A DNA stretch of 64,000 nucleotides from Leptospira mayottensis 200901116 (GTDB taxonomy: Bacteria > Spirochaetota > Leptospiria > Leptospirales > Leptospiraceae): assembly GCF_000306675.2 (NCBI RefSeq), contig NZ_CP024873.1:1-64000 (forward strand), written 5' to 3'. Below, piece after piece: positions 53,928 through 63,956 of this stretch; positions within the stretch are counted from its first letter, which is position 1; each line of letters opens with the position of its first letter. Below the pieces are notes generated by a model, which was not told where the DNA came from, did not search any database, and worked only from the letters and a program-made list of their open reading frames with translations. The position numbers were made by a program, and so were the translations under genes.

Positions 53928-55187
53928 TTATTGGAATAGGGGAATGATTGGAACAAAGATCTTGTTTGTTGATATTAGGTCTCTGGAAGCGGCCTCTTTG
54001 ATTTGATCGACAAAACGGTATTTGTCTGGAACTTCCCCGTTTAAAACTTGTAGCGGCGAGAAACCGAACAAGACACCGCTTGGACGGGAGTTGTATTCTG
54101 GAACCGCGTCTTTGAGAGTATCGATCACTTCCTCAAATGAAATTGGATTTTTAGGAAATAGAAATTCATATTTCATTTTCTTGTTCACGGCTTCGATCAT
54201 ACTGTTTGAGTAGGAAATGTCGACCTGAGCGATTAGTTTTTTGATGAATAGATTGGGCTGGTCTAAGAAACCGTTGACCGCACCTTGATTTTCGGAACCG
54301 TCATCGCAAAGCAGACGGATAGGTTTGTGAAAGAGATTGAATTTTTCGCAAACCTCTTTCAGATTTGAAACCGTATTCTTTGCGTTCCATTCCAGTGAAG
54401 CTTTCCATCCGAGAATCGTACGGGAAAAATTGTCCATGATGAAGTGGATGTAAGCCTTAGAACCGTCTTGCACGCGTAAGATGGTAGTATCCATATGAAG
54501 AAGAGTTAAAGGAGAAGAAGCACGAATCCCAATTCTTTGTTTAGGTTTTCGGAAACGTTTGAAATCCGGTCTTAAAGCCCGAGCATACTTGTAAAAGGTG
54601 CTTAAATTCATAAAAGCCTGAGAGTCGTTTAACATTTGATAGAAGATAGATCTAAGCGGCCAATGTTGAAGCTCCGGTTTTTTAAGATATCCTGCAATGA
54701 TCGTTTGCTCTTTGGAAGTGAGTTGTTTGGGATGTAATTTTCTACAAAGATTAAAAGTAGAAGTGAAACAGTGAAACTCGTTTTTCCAACGATAAAAACG
54801 TTTTGAAGAGATCTTCAAAAGCTTGCAAGCGGCTTTGATACCGATGAGAGGAGAAATTCTTGTAACAATGGAAACGATGTTTTTCTTTTGTTCGCTCCAA
54901 ATTCTTCTTTTTCCTCGCATGTTTTCCGTTAAGGAGAAGTAGAATTGAAAAACTAAAAGAAGAGCGGAAAGAGTTTTTTTGAAGGTTTTACTTTCCGAAA
55001 TCTTTCTGTAGACTTCGTCTTTAAAATGAGCGGGATCATCTTCGGTAAACCCGACGACTAAAGAGAGATTCCGTTTTTTCCAATCGGAGAAAGTCGAGTC
55101 CGGAATACGGGATCTTTCCTTTTTAGATAACATTCCTAATTGCGCTTTGAGAACAAGGGCGGTGTGATACGAGTTTTTGGTTTTCAT
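53928..55187 (-). CDS. DDE transposase/integrase (rve core)
   Basis: The central region of this 419-aa protein is an integrase catalytic core. Catalytic Asp residues lie in LLHMDTTIL and RLLCDDGSEN, and the Glu in NSMIEAVNKKMK, about 37 residues after the second Asp. The N-terminal half has helix-turn-helix-like sequence (SKKERSRIPDSTFSDWKKRN; then GIKAACKLLKISSKRFYRWK). It is intact. It sits next to the Rhs cassettes and may have helped move them. The insertion-sequence ends are not identified. Confidence 0.85.
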   Translation of the reverse strand: MKTKNSYHTALVLKAQLGMLSKKERSRIPDSTFSDWKKRNLSLVVGFTEDDPAHFKDEVYRKISESKTFKKTLSALLLVFQFYFSLTENMRGKRRIWSEQKKNIVSIVTRISPLIGIKAACKLLKISSKRFYRWKNEFHCFTSTFNLCRKLHPKQLTSKEQTIIAGYLKKPELQHWPLRSIFYQMLNDSQAFMNLSTFYKYARALRPDFKRFRKPKQRIGIRASSPLTLLHMDTTILRVQDGSKAYIHFIMDNFSRTILGWKASLEWNAKNTVSNLKEVCEKFNLFHKPIRLLCDDGSENQGAVNGFLDQPNLFIKKLIAQVDISYSNSMIEAVNKKMKYEFLFPKNPISFEEVIDTLKDAVPEYNSRPSGVLFGFSPLQVLNGEVPDKYRFVDQIKEAASRDLISTNKIFVPIIPLFQ

Positions 55188-55360
55188 GATTTTGCAAAAA
55201 ACGATTTCGAAGGAGATTTTGTAAAGTAAAAAATAAAAATAACATAAAAGTAATGTGATATACTAACTTTAAAAATGAAACCCTCATCTTCACCGGGACT
55301 TAGTTTTCCTAAAATAAAAACAGTAAATAAAAACAGTGCATCGCGAATTCCGAATAACGT

Positions 55361-56383
55361 TTAAAAAATAAAACCCGTACCGAAGTAGAAAAGATTCAAA
55401 GAATCCGACTTATTCTGAGTATATTCGTGTTTTTTTAACTCGGAAGAGACGGAAGTATAAAAATCGAAAGAATTATTGGACTCGTTGAATTGTAAAAATT
55501 TGGCTTTAGATAAGATTAATTCATATCCTAGAAATAACCTGAGATGATTAAAAAGAAACAAGGAGATCTCGGTATTCAAATCGAGACCATGAAATTGAAT
55601 TTTATTGACCGCTTTTGAGGAAATAAATTCGTTTGTATTAAAATACTCGAAATTGGATTTAGAAATACCCTGAAGGAAGAAAACATCCAGATTTGTTCTA
55701 AAGGAAAGACCTCTGAATAATCGTAATTCGGATCTTACGCTGACTTGAGGCCCGTATGTTTTAGTGACATCGGAAAAAGTGGAGACACTGGAAATCAATT
55801 GAACGTATTCGGGAATAAAAATCGGATATTGTTGTTTTTGGGTAATAGATAAAAATCTAGCACCGCCGCCAATTCTAAATACAAAACGATCATTGTTGAA
55901 AATTTCCTTAGTAAGTGCGAATTTATTTTCCGTTCTAAAAGGGTGGATGTTGTATAAAAATCCAGAACCGAAAAACGGATGATTCTCGCCCGGGAAGATT
56001 CCGGCATAACTGTAGTTGACTTTAAAATATTGAGAAAAAGACAGATAGTTATAGTCAAGCATTAGCTTATAAAAGTTATTTTTATACACAAATCCGAAAC
56101 TTTTAAAATCAGGATTTTCAAACTTTTTGTCTCTACTCGGTGGATCATAATTGGTGAAAATGCCGTAGTTGGCGGAATGTCCCAAGGAGGAATTTGCATC
56201 CGACGTTCTTCGGATAAATTCAGGCAACCAAGAGCCTCGATTGAATCGAAGGAACAATTCAAATGAATGCTTTTTCGAATTGTCTTTCGATGTGGTTTTG
56301 TAATTTAATTGGTCAACATCGTCTGAAAAAATTTCCGTGGCGAAAGAAATGAACAAAGTAAATAGTAATAGTTTTTTAATCAT
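55361..56383 (-). CDS. Outer-membrane beta-barrel candidate
   Basis: I chose the ATG at 56383, because MIKKLLLFTLFISFATEIFS is a good signal peptide and the extra upstream frame overlaps the AraC gene. The 340-aa product has alternating aromatic strands (KFALTKEIFNNDRFVFRIGG, LFLFNHLRLFLGYELI) and ends in Phe (FYFGTGFIF), the BAM recognition signal. It would be exported through Sec and inserted in the outer membrane. No family is recognised. Confidence 0.65.
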   Translation of the reverse strand: MIKKLLLFTLFISFATEIFSDDVDQLNYKTTSKDNSKKHSFELFLRFNRGSWLPEFIRRTSDANSSLGHSANYGIFTNYDPPSRDKKFENPDFKSFGFVYKNNFYKLMLDYNYLSFSQYFKVNYSYAGIFPGENHPFFGSGFLYNIHPFRTENKFALTKEIFNNDRFVFRIGGGARFLSITQKQQYPIFIPEYVQLISSVSTFSDVTKTYGPQVSVRSELRLFRGLSFRTNLDVFFLQGISKSNFEYFNTNEFISSKAVNKIQFHGLDLNTEISLFLFNHLRLFLGYELILSKAKFLQFNESNNSFDFYTSVSSELKKHEYTQNKSDSLNLFYFGTGFIF

Positions 56384-56480
56384 TGTTTTTATCTGTTTTG
56401 ATTTTGTATAAATTCGTAAGTTTTCAAATAAGAAAGATAACGTGTAAAAAATTAGAATGAGAAGGTTATAATCCTGATTT

Positions 56481-57584
56481 TTAAGAATCCGATTGAATTT
56501 CTTTTTTAAGATCCCGAGGAGATTTACCCGTATATTTAACACAAGCTCTGTGAAACGAAGAAGCGGAATTGAAACCGCATTCAAGAGCAATGTTTAGAAG
56601 ATTATAATTCGCGTTTATACGAATCATATCTTTGACTTCGTTGATTCTGTGGAATTGGAGGAAATCGGTAAAACGCATATTCAAATATTGATTCAAGTAG
56701 TAAGAAGCTTGATGAGTGGTAAGACCTAAGTCAGTGGCAAAATCAGGAAGTCTCAGTTCTTCGTCGATAAAACCTTTAGAATCTAAAAAATGATTCAATT
56801 TAATTTCGACTTTGTTTAAATCGATTCCTTCCAATAAGTTTCGACTTTGAAGTTTTCCTTCTATTTGGAGTTCTTCCGAAAAATGGGATTCTTCCGGATC
56901 TGTAATTATGTTTTCAGCTGTAGATTTATCGAATAAAAAGGGAGAGCTCCATTCTAAGATAACGATGTAGCAGATGAGCGACCCGGCGAGTAATTCCGCA
57001 ATAAAAAAGAAATCCTTCTTATCAAACATCGTACCGAGAAAATCTAAAACGAAACAGATAGAAATTAAAAATGAGAACAAAGAAAGGTTGAGATAAACAA
57101 TAGGTTTTTTAGATATTAAAACATTTTTAAAAAACCAAACGGTCGTAAATACGGAAACGCCAAACCCAAGAATGTCAATGAATGAAATAAAGTAAAGTTG
57201 CGGAATCAAATAAGAGAGTAGAGTGGTAGCAGGAATCGTTCCTAAAAGTCGTTTGCAGTAATTCCAAGGATGATCTAAAGTTTCTAACACATAGCTGAAA
57301 CAAACCAAAACTGCTCCGCTGGAATAAAGAAAAACGCCGTAATAAAATCCGAATGTAATTTTGTTTTCAGTTCGTAAGTTTCCTTGGTCGAAAAGAATTC
57401 CATTGTTTAGAATCAAAAAGAACGAGAAAGAATAAAGAACCGTACCGTAAGATTTTTTAAAATCATCATTTGTAAAAAGTTTTGAAAATCCTAAAATTAT
57501 ACCGATAACTACACTGAAAAAGTGGAAGTAGGTGATACCTAATTCTATAAAATTCTTGTAATTATTAATTTCGAAAGTGTTCAT
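56481..57584 (-). CDS. Membrane-bound AraC-family regulator
   Basis: The first roughly 220 residues of this 367-aa protein hold six or seven hydrophobic segments ([31 protein letters not shown]). Residues about 270-360 form an AraC/XylS double helix-turn-helix ([52 protein letters not shown]). It would sense a membrane signal and regulate transcription. The outer-membrane barrel gene follows in the same orientation, so it is a possible target. Confidence 0.85.
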   Translation of the reverse strand: MNTFEINNYKNFIELGITYFHFFSVVIGIILGFSKLFTNDDFKKSYGTVLYSFSFFLILNNGILFDQGNLRTENKITFGFYYGVFLYSSGAVLVCFSYVLETLDHPWNYCKRLLGTIPATTLLSYLIPQLYFISFIDILGFGVSVFTTVWFFKNVLISKKPIVYLNLSLFSFLISICFVLDFLGTMFDKKDFFFIAELLAGSLICYIVILEWSSPFLFDKSTAENIITDPEESHFSEELQIEGKLQSRNLLEGIDLNKVEIKLNHFLDSKGFIDEELRLPDFATDLGLTTHQASYYLNQYLNMRFTDFLQFHRINEVKDMIRINANYNLLNIALECGFNSASSFHRACVKYTGKSPRDLKKEIQSDS

Positions 57585-57688
57585 ATCTGGTATTGGAGAA
57601 GATTCGGGTTCGATTGAATTTATCCTTAAAAGCGTTATCGTAACTTATTTTTACTGGTTACTTCTTAAATCGTTTGAGAGAAAATACT

Positions 57689-57862
57689 CTACAGGTTTAA
57701 TTTTAATTTCTTTCTGATCGCTAAAATCCTACGAAAACTCGTGAATTTCAATATTGCTTCTCTGTCCTCATCGTTTAATGATTTCCCTAAATATTTTTCA
57801 TACTCGTCTAAATCGGAATTGGAGATTTCTAAGGGCACTATTTGGTAATAATTGAATACCAT
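57689..57862 (-). CDS. Small acidic protein (57 aa), unknown
   Basis: Found by hand translation. The frame reads MVFNYYQIVPLEISNSDLDE with a basic C-terminus (RRILAIRKKLKLNL). AAGGAA lies about 7 nt before the ATG. It lies upstream of the AraC gene in the same direction. No family is recognised. Confidence 0.55.
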   Translation of the reverse strand: MVFNYYQIVPLEISNSDLDEYEKYLGKSLNDEDREAILKFTSFRRILAIRKKLKLNL

Positions 57863-58159
57863 GGTTTATTCCTTTTTTGGAGTTAAGATTAGTTTTACGC
57901 TTAATTGAGTTAGGAAGTTTAAAATCTTTTGATTATTGAAAATGAAATATTTCTGTACGAAATTCTTATATATTTTAATAAAGACCGTGATGATAAACGC
58001 GTGTTTGGATATCGGCTTTTGATTTTTTTAGTTTTCGGTTGCATAATTCCCACTCGCGAAATTTAATTATCAAGAATTGAAATTGGGACAAATGATTTAT
58101 ATAATGATAATATACATAAGTGTATATTTCAAGCAAAAAATATGCAGATGTGAAATTTT
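57863..58159. promoter_or_regulatory. Divergent promoter region of XRE gene
   Basis: About 300 bp of AT-rich DNA separates the 57-aa gene and the XRE gene. AATATAC (58109-58115) and GTATATT (58122-58128) form a short dyad 31 bp before the XRE start, a likely operator. Confidence 0.45.
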
Positions 58160-58549
58160 ATGAATTTTAGCATAATCCTGAAAGATTTAATGAGTAGGAA
58201 GGGTTGGAATCAAGAGGATCTTGCTAAAGCAGGTGAGGTTAAACAACCGACTGTAAGTCGTTATTTGAGCGGCCGTACAATTCCGACGCTGACTTTTGTA
58301 GTAAATCTTTATAAAAACGAAAAGATTGATCCTATTATTTTTGTTCGTAATTTCGAGTTAGACCCAATTGATTTAGAATTAAGAAAATCGAGGGAAGAGA
58401 AAGAAAACTTAATCAAAGAAGTAACTGTCTTTCTGCGATTTTTAAAAAATTCTCCGGATGCCTTGGAAATATTCTGGAAAATTTATAAAATGGATCAATC
58501 GGGTAGGAAATCTATGAACGCCTTGGCAGAAAGAATTATAGAGGAATGA
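58160..58549 (+). CDS. XRE-family transcriptional regulator
   Basis: This 129-aa protein has an N-terminal helix-turn-helix (residues about 5-60, RKGWNQEDLAKAGEVKQPTV, SRYLSGRTIPTLTFVVNLYK). A charged helical C-terminus follows. A dyad upstream suggests autoregulation. It overlaps the convergent 7TM gene by 14 bp at the 3' end. Confidence 0.85.
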   Translation: MNFSIILKDLMSRKGWNQEDLAKAGEVKQPTVSRYLSGRTIPTLTFVVNLYKNEKIDPIIFVRNFELDPIDLELRKSREEKENLIKEVTVFLRFLKNSPDALEIFWKIYKMDQSGRKSMNALAERIIEE

Positions 58550-59450
58550 TAGCCATTTCCTTTGTTGCCAAGTAGAAGTAAATTTCTTCCACAGTAAGTT
58601 CTGAGTGGATTTGAAGGTCTACAAAATTTTGAATGATTCTTTCGATTGTATTCTTTCTGTAGCTTATCAATGCTTTTTTGTAAAATTGCGAGTCAACTTT
58701 TCTTAGTATTAAGATATTCGCGTGGGCGACGATGGAATTTCTATTTTCTAGGATTGCACTTTCAGAAATTTCAAACAAATTGATTTTGATAATTCCAATC
58801 GACCAAGTGGCTGTTGCTAAGCTACAACTGATAGGAGCCACAAAATTGTATTCCGGTAAGCCAAGGTGTCGAAGAAGCAATGTAAACGTTCCTATTGACA
58901 ATAGCCAAAGTAATATTCCGGTCGTGATATAGACGAATCGAACTCGGTTTAGTCCTCTTCTTTTTTTGAATCCCAAAGCAAGAACTATTATTGAAGAAAT
59001 TATACTCAGAACTCCACCAATTACGAAATAATCATAGAGTATTCCGGCTGTAAAATGCAGTTTTGCATCTTGAATCCATGCACTCGTAATGTAAAAATCC
59101 GAATAGCTAAAAGCATAAATAGGAATAACATAAACTATTAATATTAGCAGGTTACCGGTTATTGGAATCTCTTTGTCAAAAACGTAGGAGTGAATGAATC
59201 GAATTAGAAACAAAGGAGCAATGATCATGGGTAATGTTAGCGTTCGTGTCCAGAAAGTTGTTTCCGTTCCTTCGAAAAACGGCACTGCAAAAAGCGCACT
59301 CCATATTCCAAAAAGAATGCAAAGGGTCCCGAAATCAAAAAATCGTTTCCGTATGACAAATAAAACGTAGAAGCCTAGGCAAAGATTGCATGTTGACGCT
59401 AAGAAGAGTAGGGCTGAAATCGCTTCCAAAGTATAAACCTCTGAAAACAT
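58536..59450 (-). CDS. 7TM sensor-like membrane protein without kinase
   Basis: I chose ATG 59450 (MFSEVYTLEAIS) over the TTG at 59477. The 304-aa product has about seven hydrophobic segments, resembling the 7TM N-terminal region of histidine kinases, followed by about 80 soluble residues. No kinase domain is present. It adjoins the N-acyltransferase gene, so sensing an acylated molecule is an attractive but unproven idea. Confidence 0.65.
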   Translation of the reverse strand: MFSEVYTLEAISALLFLASTCNLCLGFYVLFVIRKRFFDFGTLCILFGIWSALFAVPFFEGTETTFWTRTLTLPMIIAPLFLIRFIHSYVFDKEIPITGNLLILIVYVIPIYAFSYSDFYITSAWIQDAKLHFTAGILYDYFVIGGVLSIISSIIVLALGFKKRRGLNRVRFVYITTGILLWLLSIGTFTLLLRHLGLPEYNFVAPISCSLATATWSIGIIKINLFEISESAILENRNSIVAHANILILRKVDSQFYKKALISYRKNTIERIIQNFVDLQIHSELTVEEIYFYLATKEMAIIPL

Positions 59451-59454
59451 AACG

Positions 59455-60102
59455 TCACGAATGACTTTTTTTTGCAATAATTTTAGCTTTATCTGACACT
59501 TGTACTTTCCATAAAGTTGGTCTAACGTTTCCTTGAATCAACTTTCCATAGTTTGGAAAGTAAATTAAATATGGGTGTAAAGAAGATTCTATAGCTCCGA
59601 TCCGGTTATAGAGCTTTCCCATTGCACCTCGATTTATATCGAATAATCCATATGTGGAAGTAAAATCACGTTTAAGTAAAAAATCAGTACTTAAAGATAA
59701 AACTTTCGAACCAGCGTTCATCTTAGTGGCAGCAAATGAATTCATTTCAGCAACATTTCCATCTTCGATAACTGTCCGTTTTCCAATATCGCTCCTGTAA
59801 GAATATTCGATTGGAAGGCCAAATGGCCCCCGAGAAACGATTCGGGAAGTCGCTATGATTTCATCGTTTTCATCCAGAGCAATAAAATACTGACTAAATC
59901 CATTTAGATCAAATTGACGATCGAAGTTTGGGTCATATCCGACGTAATCTAATTTAGAATACTGGAGTTGAACAAATTCCCTTGCGCGCTCAATCAGATT
60001 TGGATTTGATTCGTAATTACAATTTAAATATTGAATTAAATTATTTTTTTCAGTTTTATTACGAATTTTATTAGAAGAGCTAGATAATAAGGCATGTGAC
60101 AT
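59455..60102 (-). CDS. LBL_2463-like N-acyltransferase (GNAT-type)
   Basis: This 215-aa protein resembles the Leptospira LBL_2463 family, GNAT-like N-acyl amino-acid or autoinducer synthases. It contains YFIALDENDEIIATSRIVSR, EMNSFAATKMNAG and YGLFDINRGAMGKLYNRIGA. The start ATG lies within a 22-bp inverted repeat (60097-60118). It ends about 5 bp after the neighbouring 7TM gene begins, so the two may be co-expressed. Confidence 0.72.
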   Translation of the reverse strand: MSHALLSSSSNKIRNKTEKNNLIQYLNCNYESNPNLIERAREFVQLQYSKLDYVGYDPNFDRQFDLNGFSQYFIALDENDEIIATSRIVSRGPFGLPIEYSYRSDIGKRTVIEDGNVAEMNSFAATKMNAGSKVLSLSTDFLLKRDFTSTYGLFDINRGAMGKLYNRIGAIESSLHPYLIYFPNYGKLIQGNVRPTLWKVQVSDKAKIIAKKSHS

Positions 60103-60118
60103 AATGATAATTATGTCA
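60097..60118. promoter_or_regulatory. Inverted repeat over the acyltransferase start
   Basis: TGACATAAT (60097-60105) and ATTATGTCA (60110-60118) are separated by GATA and include the start codon of the leftward gene. Either an operator that blocks transcription or an mRNA hairpin that hides the start is possible. Confidence 0.55.
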
Positions 60119-60485
60119 TATTATAACAAAGATTCAATCATTTAATCTTTTTTCGTTCATTACTGTATTAATTCAAATTGGGTTACTTAATATTAAAAAT
60201 GATTCTTTAAAGAAATTGTAAAATTATACTTAGAATCGAAGATTTTGATTAGTACCAAATACGGTTTTAAATTTGTAGGATGGAAAAACCGGCAAACGAA
60301 AAATCCCAAATGAACCCTTAGAAATTCAATTTTTCCATTCCCACGGAAAAATTCGTAGAAACACCCATCAAATATAACAACGTTTTTGTGAAAAACTTCG
60401 AACTCTGCCTTTTACGGAAGAATGGTAAGTTAGAAGGATTCCCAAATGGAATTGACCGAAAAAAATGATAGCTCAAGGATAACGG
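60119..60485. other. AT-rich intergenic region
   Basis: About 370 bp with no convincing gene between divergent genes. AAGGATAACGG precedes the ATG of the Rpn gene at 60486. Promoters for both directions are presumably here. Confidence 0.45.
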
Positions 60486-61460
60486 ATGACCGAAGTGAAC
60501 AATCCTCACGATCGATTGATTCGAGAAACCTTTCAGGACAAAAAAGAAGCGGCTACTTTTTTCAAAAACACGTTACCGCCGGAAGTGGTCAAACTACTCG
60601 ACTTGGAAAACTTGGAATTGACCGAATCGAGCTTTATATCCGAGGAACTAAAACAAGAACAAACGGATTTGCTGTTTCAAATCCCTCTCAAGTCCGGAAA
60701 CAAGTCGAACGTCTATTTACTTTTCGAACACAAAAGTTATTTAGAAAACACCATCTATATTCAATTACTCGGATATTTAACGGAAATCTATCGAAACCAA
60801 CAAAGAAATGGAGAGCCACTTTCCGTAGTCATTCCATTCGTGTTCTATCACGGAGAAAAAGAATGGAAATTGGGAGATCGATTTTTGGACCAGTTCGTAT
60901 TAACAAAACAAGAAACGGAAATTCTAAAAGACTTTATCCCTGATTTTAAAATAGACTTGTTTGATCTAAAAGAAGTAGAGTTGAAGAAGAAGTTGGAAAG
61001 TATCACTTTTCAAGTCACTTTGGGAGTGGTTCAAAAAATCCGGGAAGGGGATTTGGAATTTGTTTCTCACTTACCGGGGTTATTTTCGCTACTATTAGGA
61101 ATAGAGGAAGAATCGAAAAGGGTTGCAATCCTACGGAAACTGTTGTTGTATATTTATTGGGCCCGTGATTTAAAACCTACGGAACTCAAAAGAGTTTTGG
61201 AAAGATCAAAATTAGAACAATACGAGGAACTAACAGTGACTACAGCGGAGAGACTCATTTCAGAAGGCATACAACAAGGTGTTGAGAAAGGCAAGATTGA
61301 AGGCAAGATTGAAGGCAAGATTGAAGGCAAGATTGAAGGCAAGATTGAAGGCAAATTAGAAGATGCCGGTAAAATGTTAAAGAAAGGAATTGATCTAAAG
61401 ACCGTTTTAGAAATTACAGGACTCTCCGAAAAAACCCTGAAGGAAAATGGAATTCTTTAA
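60486..61460 (+). CDS. Rpn/YhgA family nuclease with tandem GKIE repeats
   Basis: This 324-aa paralogue of the 4004-4930 gene has D61 (QTDLLF) and E81-x-K83 (FEHK) at the same positions. Near residue 269 a run of GKIE units appears, six in all, against about three in the paralogue. The rest is helical, ending in [20 protein letters not shown]. The start has AAGGATAACGG just upstream. It may act in recombination or defence. Confidence 0.87.
   Translation: MTEVNNPHDRLIRETFQDKKEAATFFKNTLPPEVVKLLDLENLELTESSFISEELKQEQTDLLFQIPLKSGNKSNVYLLFEHKSYLENTIYIQLLGYLTEIYRNQQRNGEPLSVVIPFVFYHGEKEWKLGDRFLDQFVLTKQETEILKDFIPDFKIDLFDLKEVELKKKLESITFQVTLGVVQKIREGDLEFVSHLPGLFSLLLGIEEESKRVAILRKLLLYIYWARDLKPTELKRVLERSKLEQYEELTVTTAERLISEGIQQGVEKGKIEGKIEGKIEGKIEGKIEGKLEDAGKMLKKGIDLKTVLEITGLSEKTLKENGIL
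61290..61361 (+). repeat. 12-bp tandem repeat in Rpn gene
   Basis: GGCAAGATTGAA repeats perfectly five times, then once in degenerate form (GGCAAATTAGAA). Each unit encodes GKIE, so gains or losses keep the frame and alter linker length. Confidence 0.92.
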
Positions 61461-61633
61461 AGTCGACTTCTATCCAACTTTTGAGTAGGTTTGACTTTCC
61501 GTTTTCTACTCATTCAACATACCTAAAAAACTTCTATATAGTTATTTATCAAAAATTTCAAAACGAAACTTCTTTGTTTGTACTATTGGATTCGAGAGTC
61601 CGATGAATATCCGGAAGAGATTGGGGGAAAATA

Positions 61634-61801
61634 ATGGATACAATCACGGAATTGCAACGAATCGAATCAGAGTTAAAATATTTACGTGACTACCTCCCTG
61701 TGATAGCCAAGGTAGAGATCAACGAGGCCCTTGGGAATATTCATCGCGCAAAATCCAAACTGATTGAATTTGCCGCTGCGAACGAACGTGACGGATATTA
61801 A
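61634..61801 (+). CDS. Small protein (55 aa), unknown
   Basis: Found by hand translation. The frame reads MDTITELQRIESELKYLRDY and ends EFAAANERDGY. GGGGGA lies about 6 nt before the ATG. It is helical and probably a real small gene, but no family is recognised. Confidence 0.6.
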   Translation: MDTITELQRIESELKYLRDYLPVIAKVEINEALGNIHRAKSKLIEFAAANERDGY

Positions 61802-62140
<339 letters not shown>

Positions 62141-62209
62141 ATCTTTGTGTCGACCTATTTCAGTTCGTGAGATGACTCCTCGGGAAAGAAAAATCTATGA
62201 AAACTCGTA
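62141..62209 (+). pseudogene. BrnT-like toxin remnant
   Basis: An open frame reads RPISVREMTPRERKIYENS and then stops at 62209. It resembles the conserved C-terminal ISARxxxxxERxxYE of BrnT toxins. It overlaps the antitoxin start by 13 bp, the normal BrnT-BrnA junction. Upstream a stop codon closes the frame, so the toxin appears deleted. Confidence 0.55.
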
Positions 62210-62469
62210 AAAAAATACCTCATCTAAAATCAGAAAGTTCTGAAATTGATTTTTGGACTAAGAATGATTCTGCGGATTATATCGATTATTCAAAGGCTAA
62301 AAAAGTGTCTTTCCCAAATTTAAAGCCTACAACCAAAATGATTTCTCTGAGATTACCTGAAGCATTAATTGATAGATTGAAAGTTATGGCGAACAAGAAA
62401 GATATTCCATATCAATCTTTAATAAAGCTTTTACTTTCAGATAAAGTAGAAGAAGAGCTTAGAAAATAA
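62197..62469 (+). CDS. brnA: BrnA-like CopG antitoxin
   Basis: This 90-aa protein has a CopG-antitoxin style N-terminus (SEIDFWTKNDSADYIDYSKA) and a ribbon-helix-helix (TTKMISLRLPEALIDRLKVM, PYQSLIKLLLSDKV). BrnA proteins neutralise BrnT RNase toxins and repress their own operon. The toxin upstream is reduced to a remnant, so this antitoxin may be an orphan. Confidence 0.8.
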   Translation: MKTRKKIPHLKSESSEIDFWTKNDSADYIDYSKAKKVSFPNLKPTTKMISLRLPEALIDRLKVMANKKDIPYQSLIKLLLSDKVEEELRK

Positions 62470-62617
62470 AAAGCTGTTAAAGCCACTACTGCATAACTTC
62501 GTCTCCACGCCCCGCTCGCTCGAACTCGTCGTGCTAATGCGTCTACGGTTGCAACGTCGGAGAACTCTTACATTAGACGGCATTTTTGTATCTGATATAT
62601 TGATAGGGGAAAAACTA
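62470..62617. other. GC-rich intergenic segment
   Basis: Between the antitoxin and lipoprotein genes is GC-rich DNA (CCCCGCTCGCTCGAACTCG near 62511), unlike its surroundings. It may be a dispersed Leptospira repeat or remnant, but I could not test this. Confidence 0.35.
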
Positions 62618-63427
62618 TTGAGATTGATTGTTCTTTTGATTGTTCTATTTATGATAGCCTGTTCGACAAGAAACGCTATTGTTTCTTATGCAATAGTTCG
62701 TGGAGATGCAGTTAATGTGAGAAGTGACTCCAATCTCGCTTCTAAAAGAATTCGAATTGTTAAGAAGGGAGAACTTTTAACATTAATCAAACGAAGCGAT
62801 CATAAAGATTCGATCGAAGGGTTTAGCAATTATTGGTATAAATATAAAAATGAAGCAGGAGAAGAGGGTTGGGTCTATGGGTCCTTTTTGACTTTGTATC
62901 AGAATATACATCCTAATGCAGGATTGTTTATCAATAAATTTAAATCTACAGTTTCTAATTTATTTCCTCTAGTAAAAAAATCTTCCAATAAATATACACG
63001 ATACGGTGGTAATTATAATGATTATGAAATTACGATTTCCGTCGAAGATGGAATTTTAATTTTAAATGAATTAGAGAAATACGATTTGCGTGAGCAAAAA
63101 GTTACTTCCGTTTATATATTAAAAGATGACAGGCTATTTCAAATTTACCGAGGTCTATATCCAAGCTTTAACTATATTGAATCTAACTGTTTTATTACTA
63201 TCAACAGTTCCGGTGTGCAAACTTATGATATGGACAAAATACTTAATGAAAATTTTACTTCCCTTCCTGGAGCTCCATTTGAGCAAATTTCGGAATTGAA
63301 GACTGAAAACTATTTTTTTGAATACGAAACTTCAACGGGATATATACTACAGAAAAGTAAAATAAACAAATTGATTGAAAAAAAATATAAACTAACCAAC
63401 TGCAAACTATCGAATTTAGCTCAGTAA
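62618..63427 (+). CDS. Lipoprotein with bacterial SH3 domain
   Basis: I chose the TTG at 62618 with AGGGG 7 nt upstream, because the following RLIVLLIVLFMIACS is a short lipoprotein signal (Cys15). An SH3b domain follows at about 22-95 (VRGDAVNVRSDSNLASKR, EGWVYGSFL). The rest is beta-rich and unassigned. SH3b domains bind peptidoglycan or metal ions. The 269-aa product is probably in the periplasm or outer membrane. Confidence 0.72.
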   Translation: MRLIVLLIVLFMIACSTRNAIVSYAIVRGDAVNVRSDSNLASKRIRIVKKGELLTLIKRSDHKDSIEGFSNYWYKYKNEAGEEGWVYGSFLTLYQNIHPNAGLFINKFKSTVSNLFPLVKKSSNKYTRYGGNYNDYEITISVEDGILILNELEKYDLREQKVTSVYILKDDRLFQIYRGLYPSFNYIESNCFITINSSGVQTYDMDKILNENFTSLPGAPFEQISELKTENYFFEYETSTGYILQKSKINKLIEKKYKLTNCKLSNLAQ

Positions 63428-63620
63428 GCAAAAACGGTGCCTAACTTGACTTCCAGGTTTCGTTTAATGGTATGAAATCAAATTTGTCTTATAAAAACTA
63501 TTACGTATTACACTTCATTTTTTACAAACTTTTTGAGCGTATTGTGTTCCTAACAAAACCTTTAGAGTAAGTGTTATCATGTGCCGAAACATTCGTTCAT
63601 TTTTGAGGCATAGAAGCGAA
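63428..63620. other. Convergent intergenic region
   Basis: About 190 bp between the lipoprotein and the DUF4325 gene, with no gene. No clear terminator was identified. Confidence 0.4.
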
Positions 63621-63956
63621 TTATGGGAAGTTGCTTAGAACTGGATCTTTATTCGTAGAAGTGATATTTAAACGAATATCTAATGCGTCAGAGATTGTCG
63701 AAATAACAGAAGCACTTTCTTCTTTATTCCGAACTTTGAAACTGATTCGGTTTTTAAATTCGTCACCCAATTTGATGAAAAGTACTCCAAATAACTCGTC
63801 TGCGTAAGATCCTGCGATGAAGCGAATATTGGAAATATCAAACACTATAGAATTCCCAAGGTTAAGGAGCTTCTCAACTTCTTGGCGTTTGAGACGGCCG
63901 TTTTCACGAGAAGAAAGAATATTATTTTCAAAAGTAATTTTTACGCTGCTATTCAT
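63621..63956 (-). CDS. DUF4325 STAS-like protein
   Basis: This 111-aa protein contains IVFDISNIRFIAGSYADELF and later ISFKVRNKEESASVISTISD, resembling the DUF4325 STAS-like family. These often partner with regulators of phosphorelays or with an ATPase. GGAGGAAG precedes the ATG. No partner gene is seen within the window. Confidence 0.7.
   Translation of the reverse strand: MNSSVKITFENNILSSRENGRLKRQEVEKLLNLGNSIVFDISNIRFIAGSYADELFGVLFIKLGDEFKNRISFKVRNKEESASVISTISDALDIRLNITSTNKDPVLSNFP

Noticed and set aside
60446..60943. 165-codon frame overlapping the Rpn gene
   Set aside because: It overlaps the Rpn gene out of frame, and its start lacks the AAGGATAACGG signal of the 60486 start.
61290..61361. 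Tandem repeats mistaken for a CRISPR
   Set aside because: The units are 12 bp without spacers and lie in frame within the Rpn gene.
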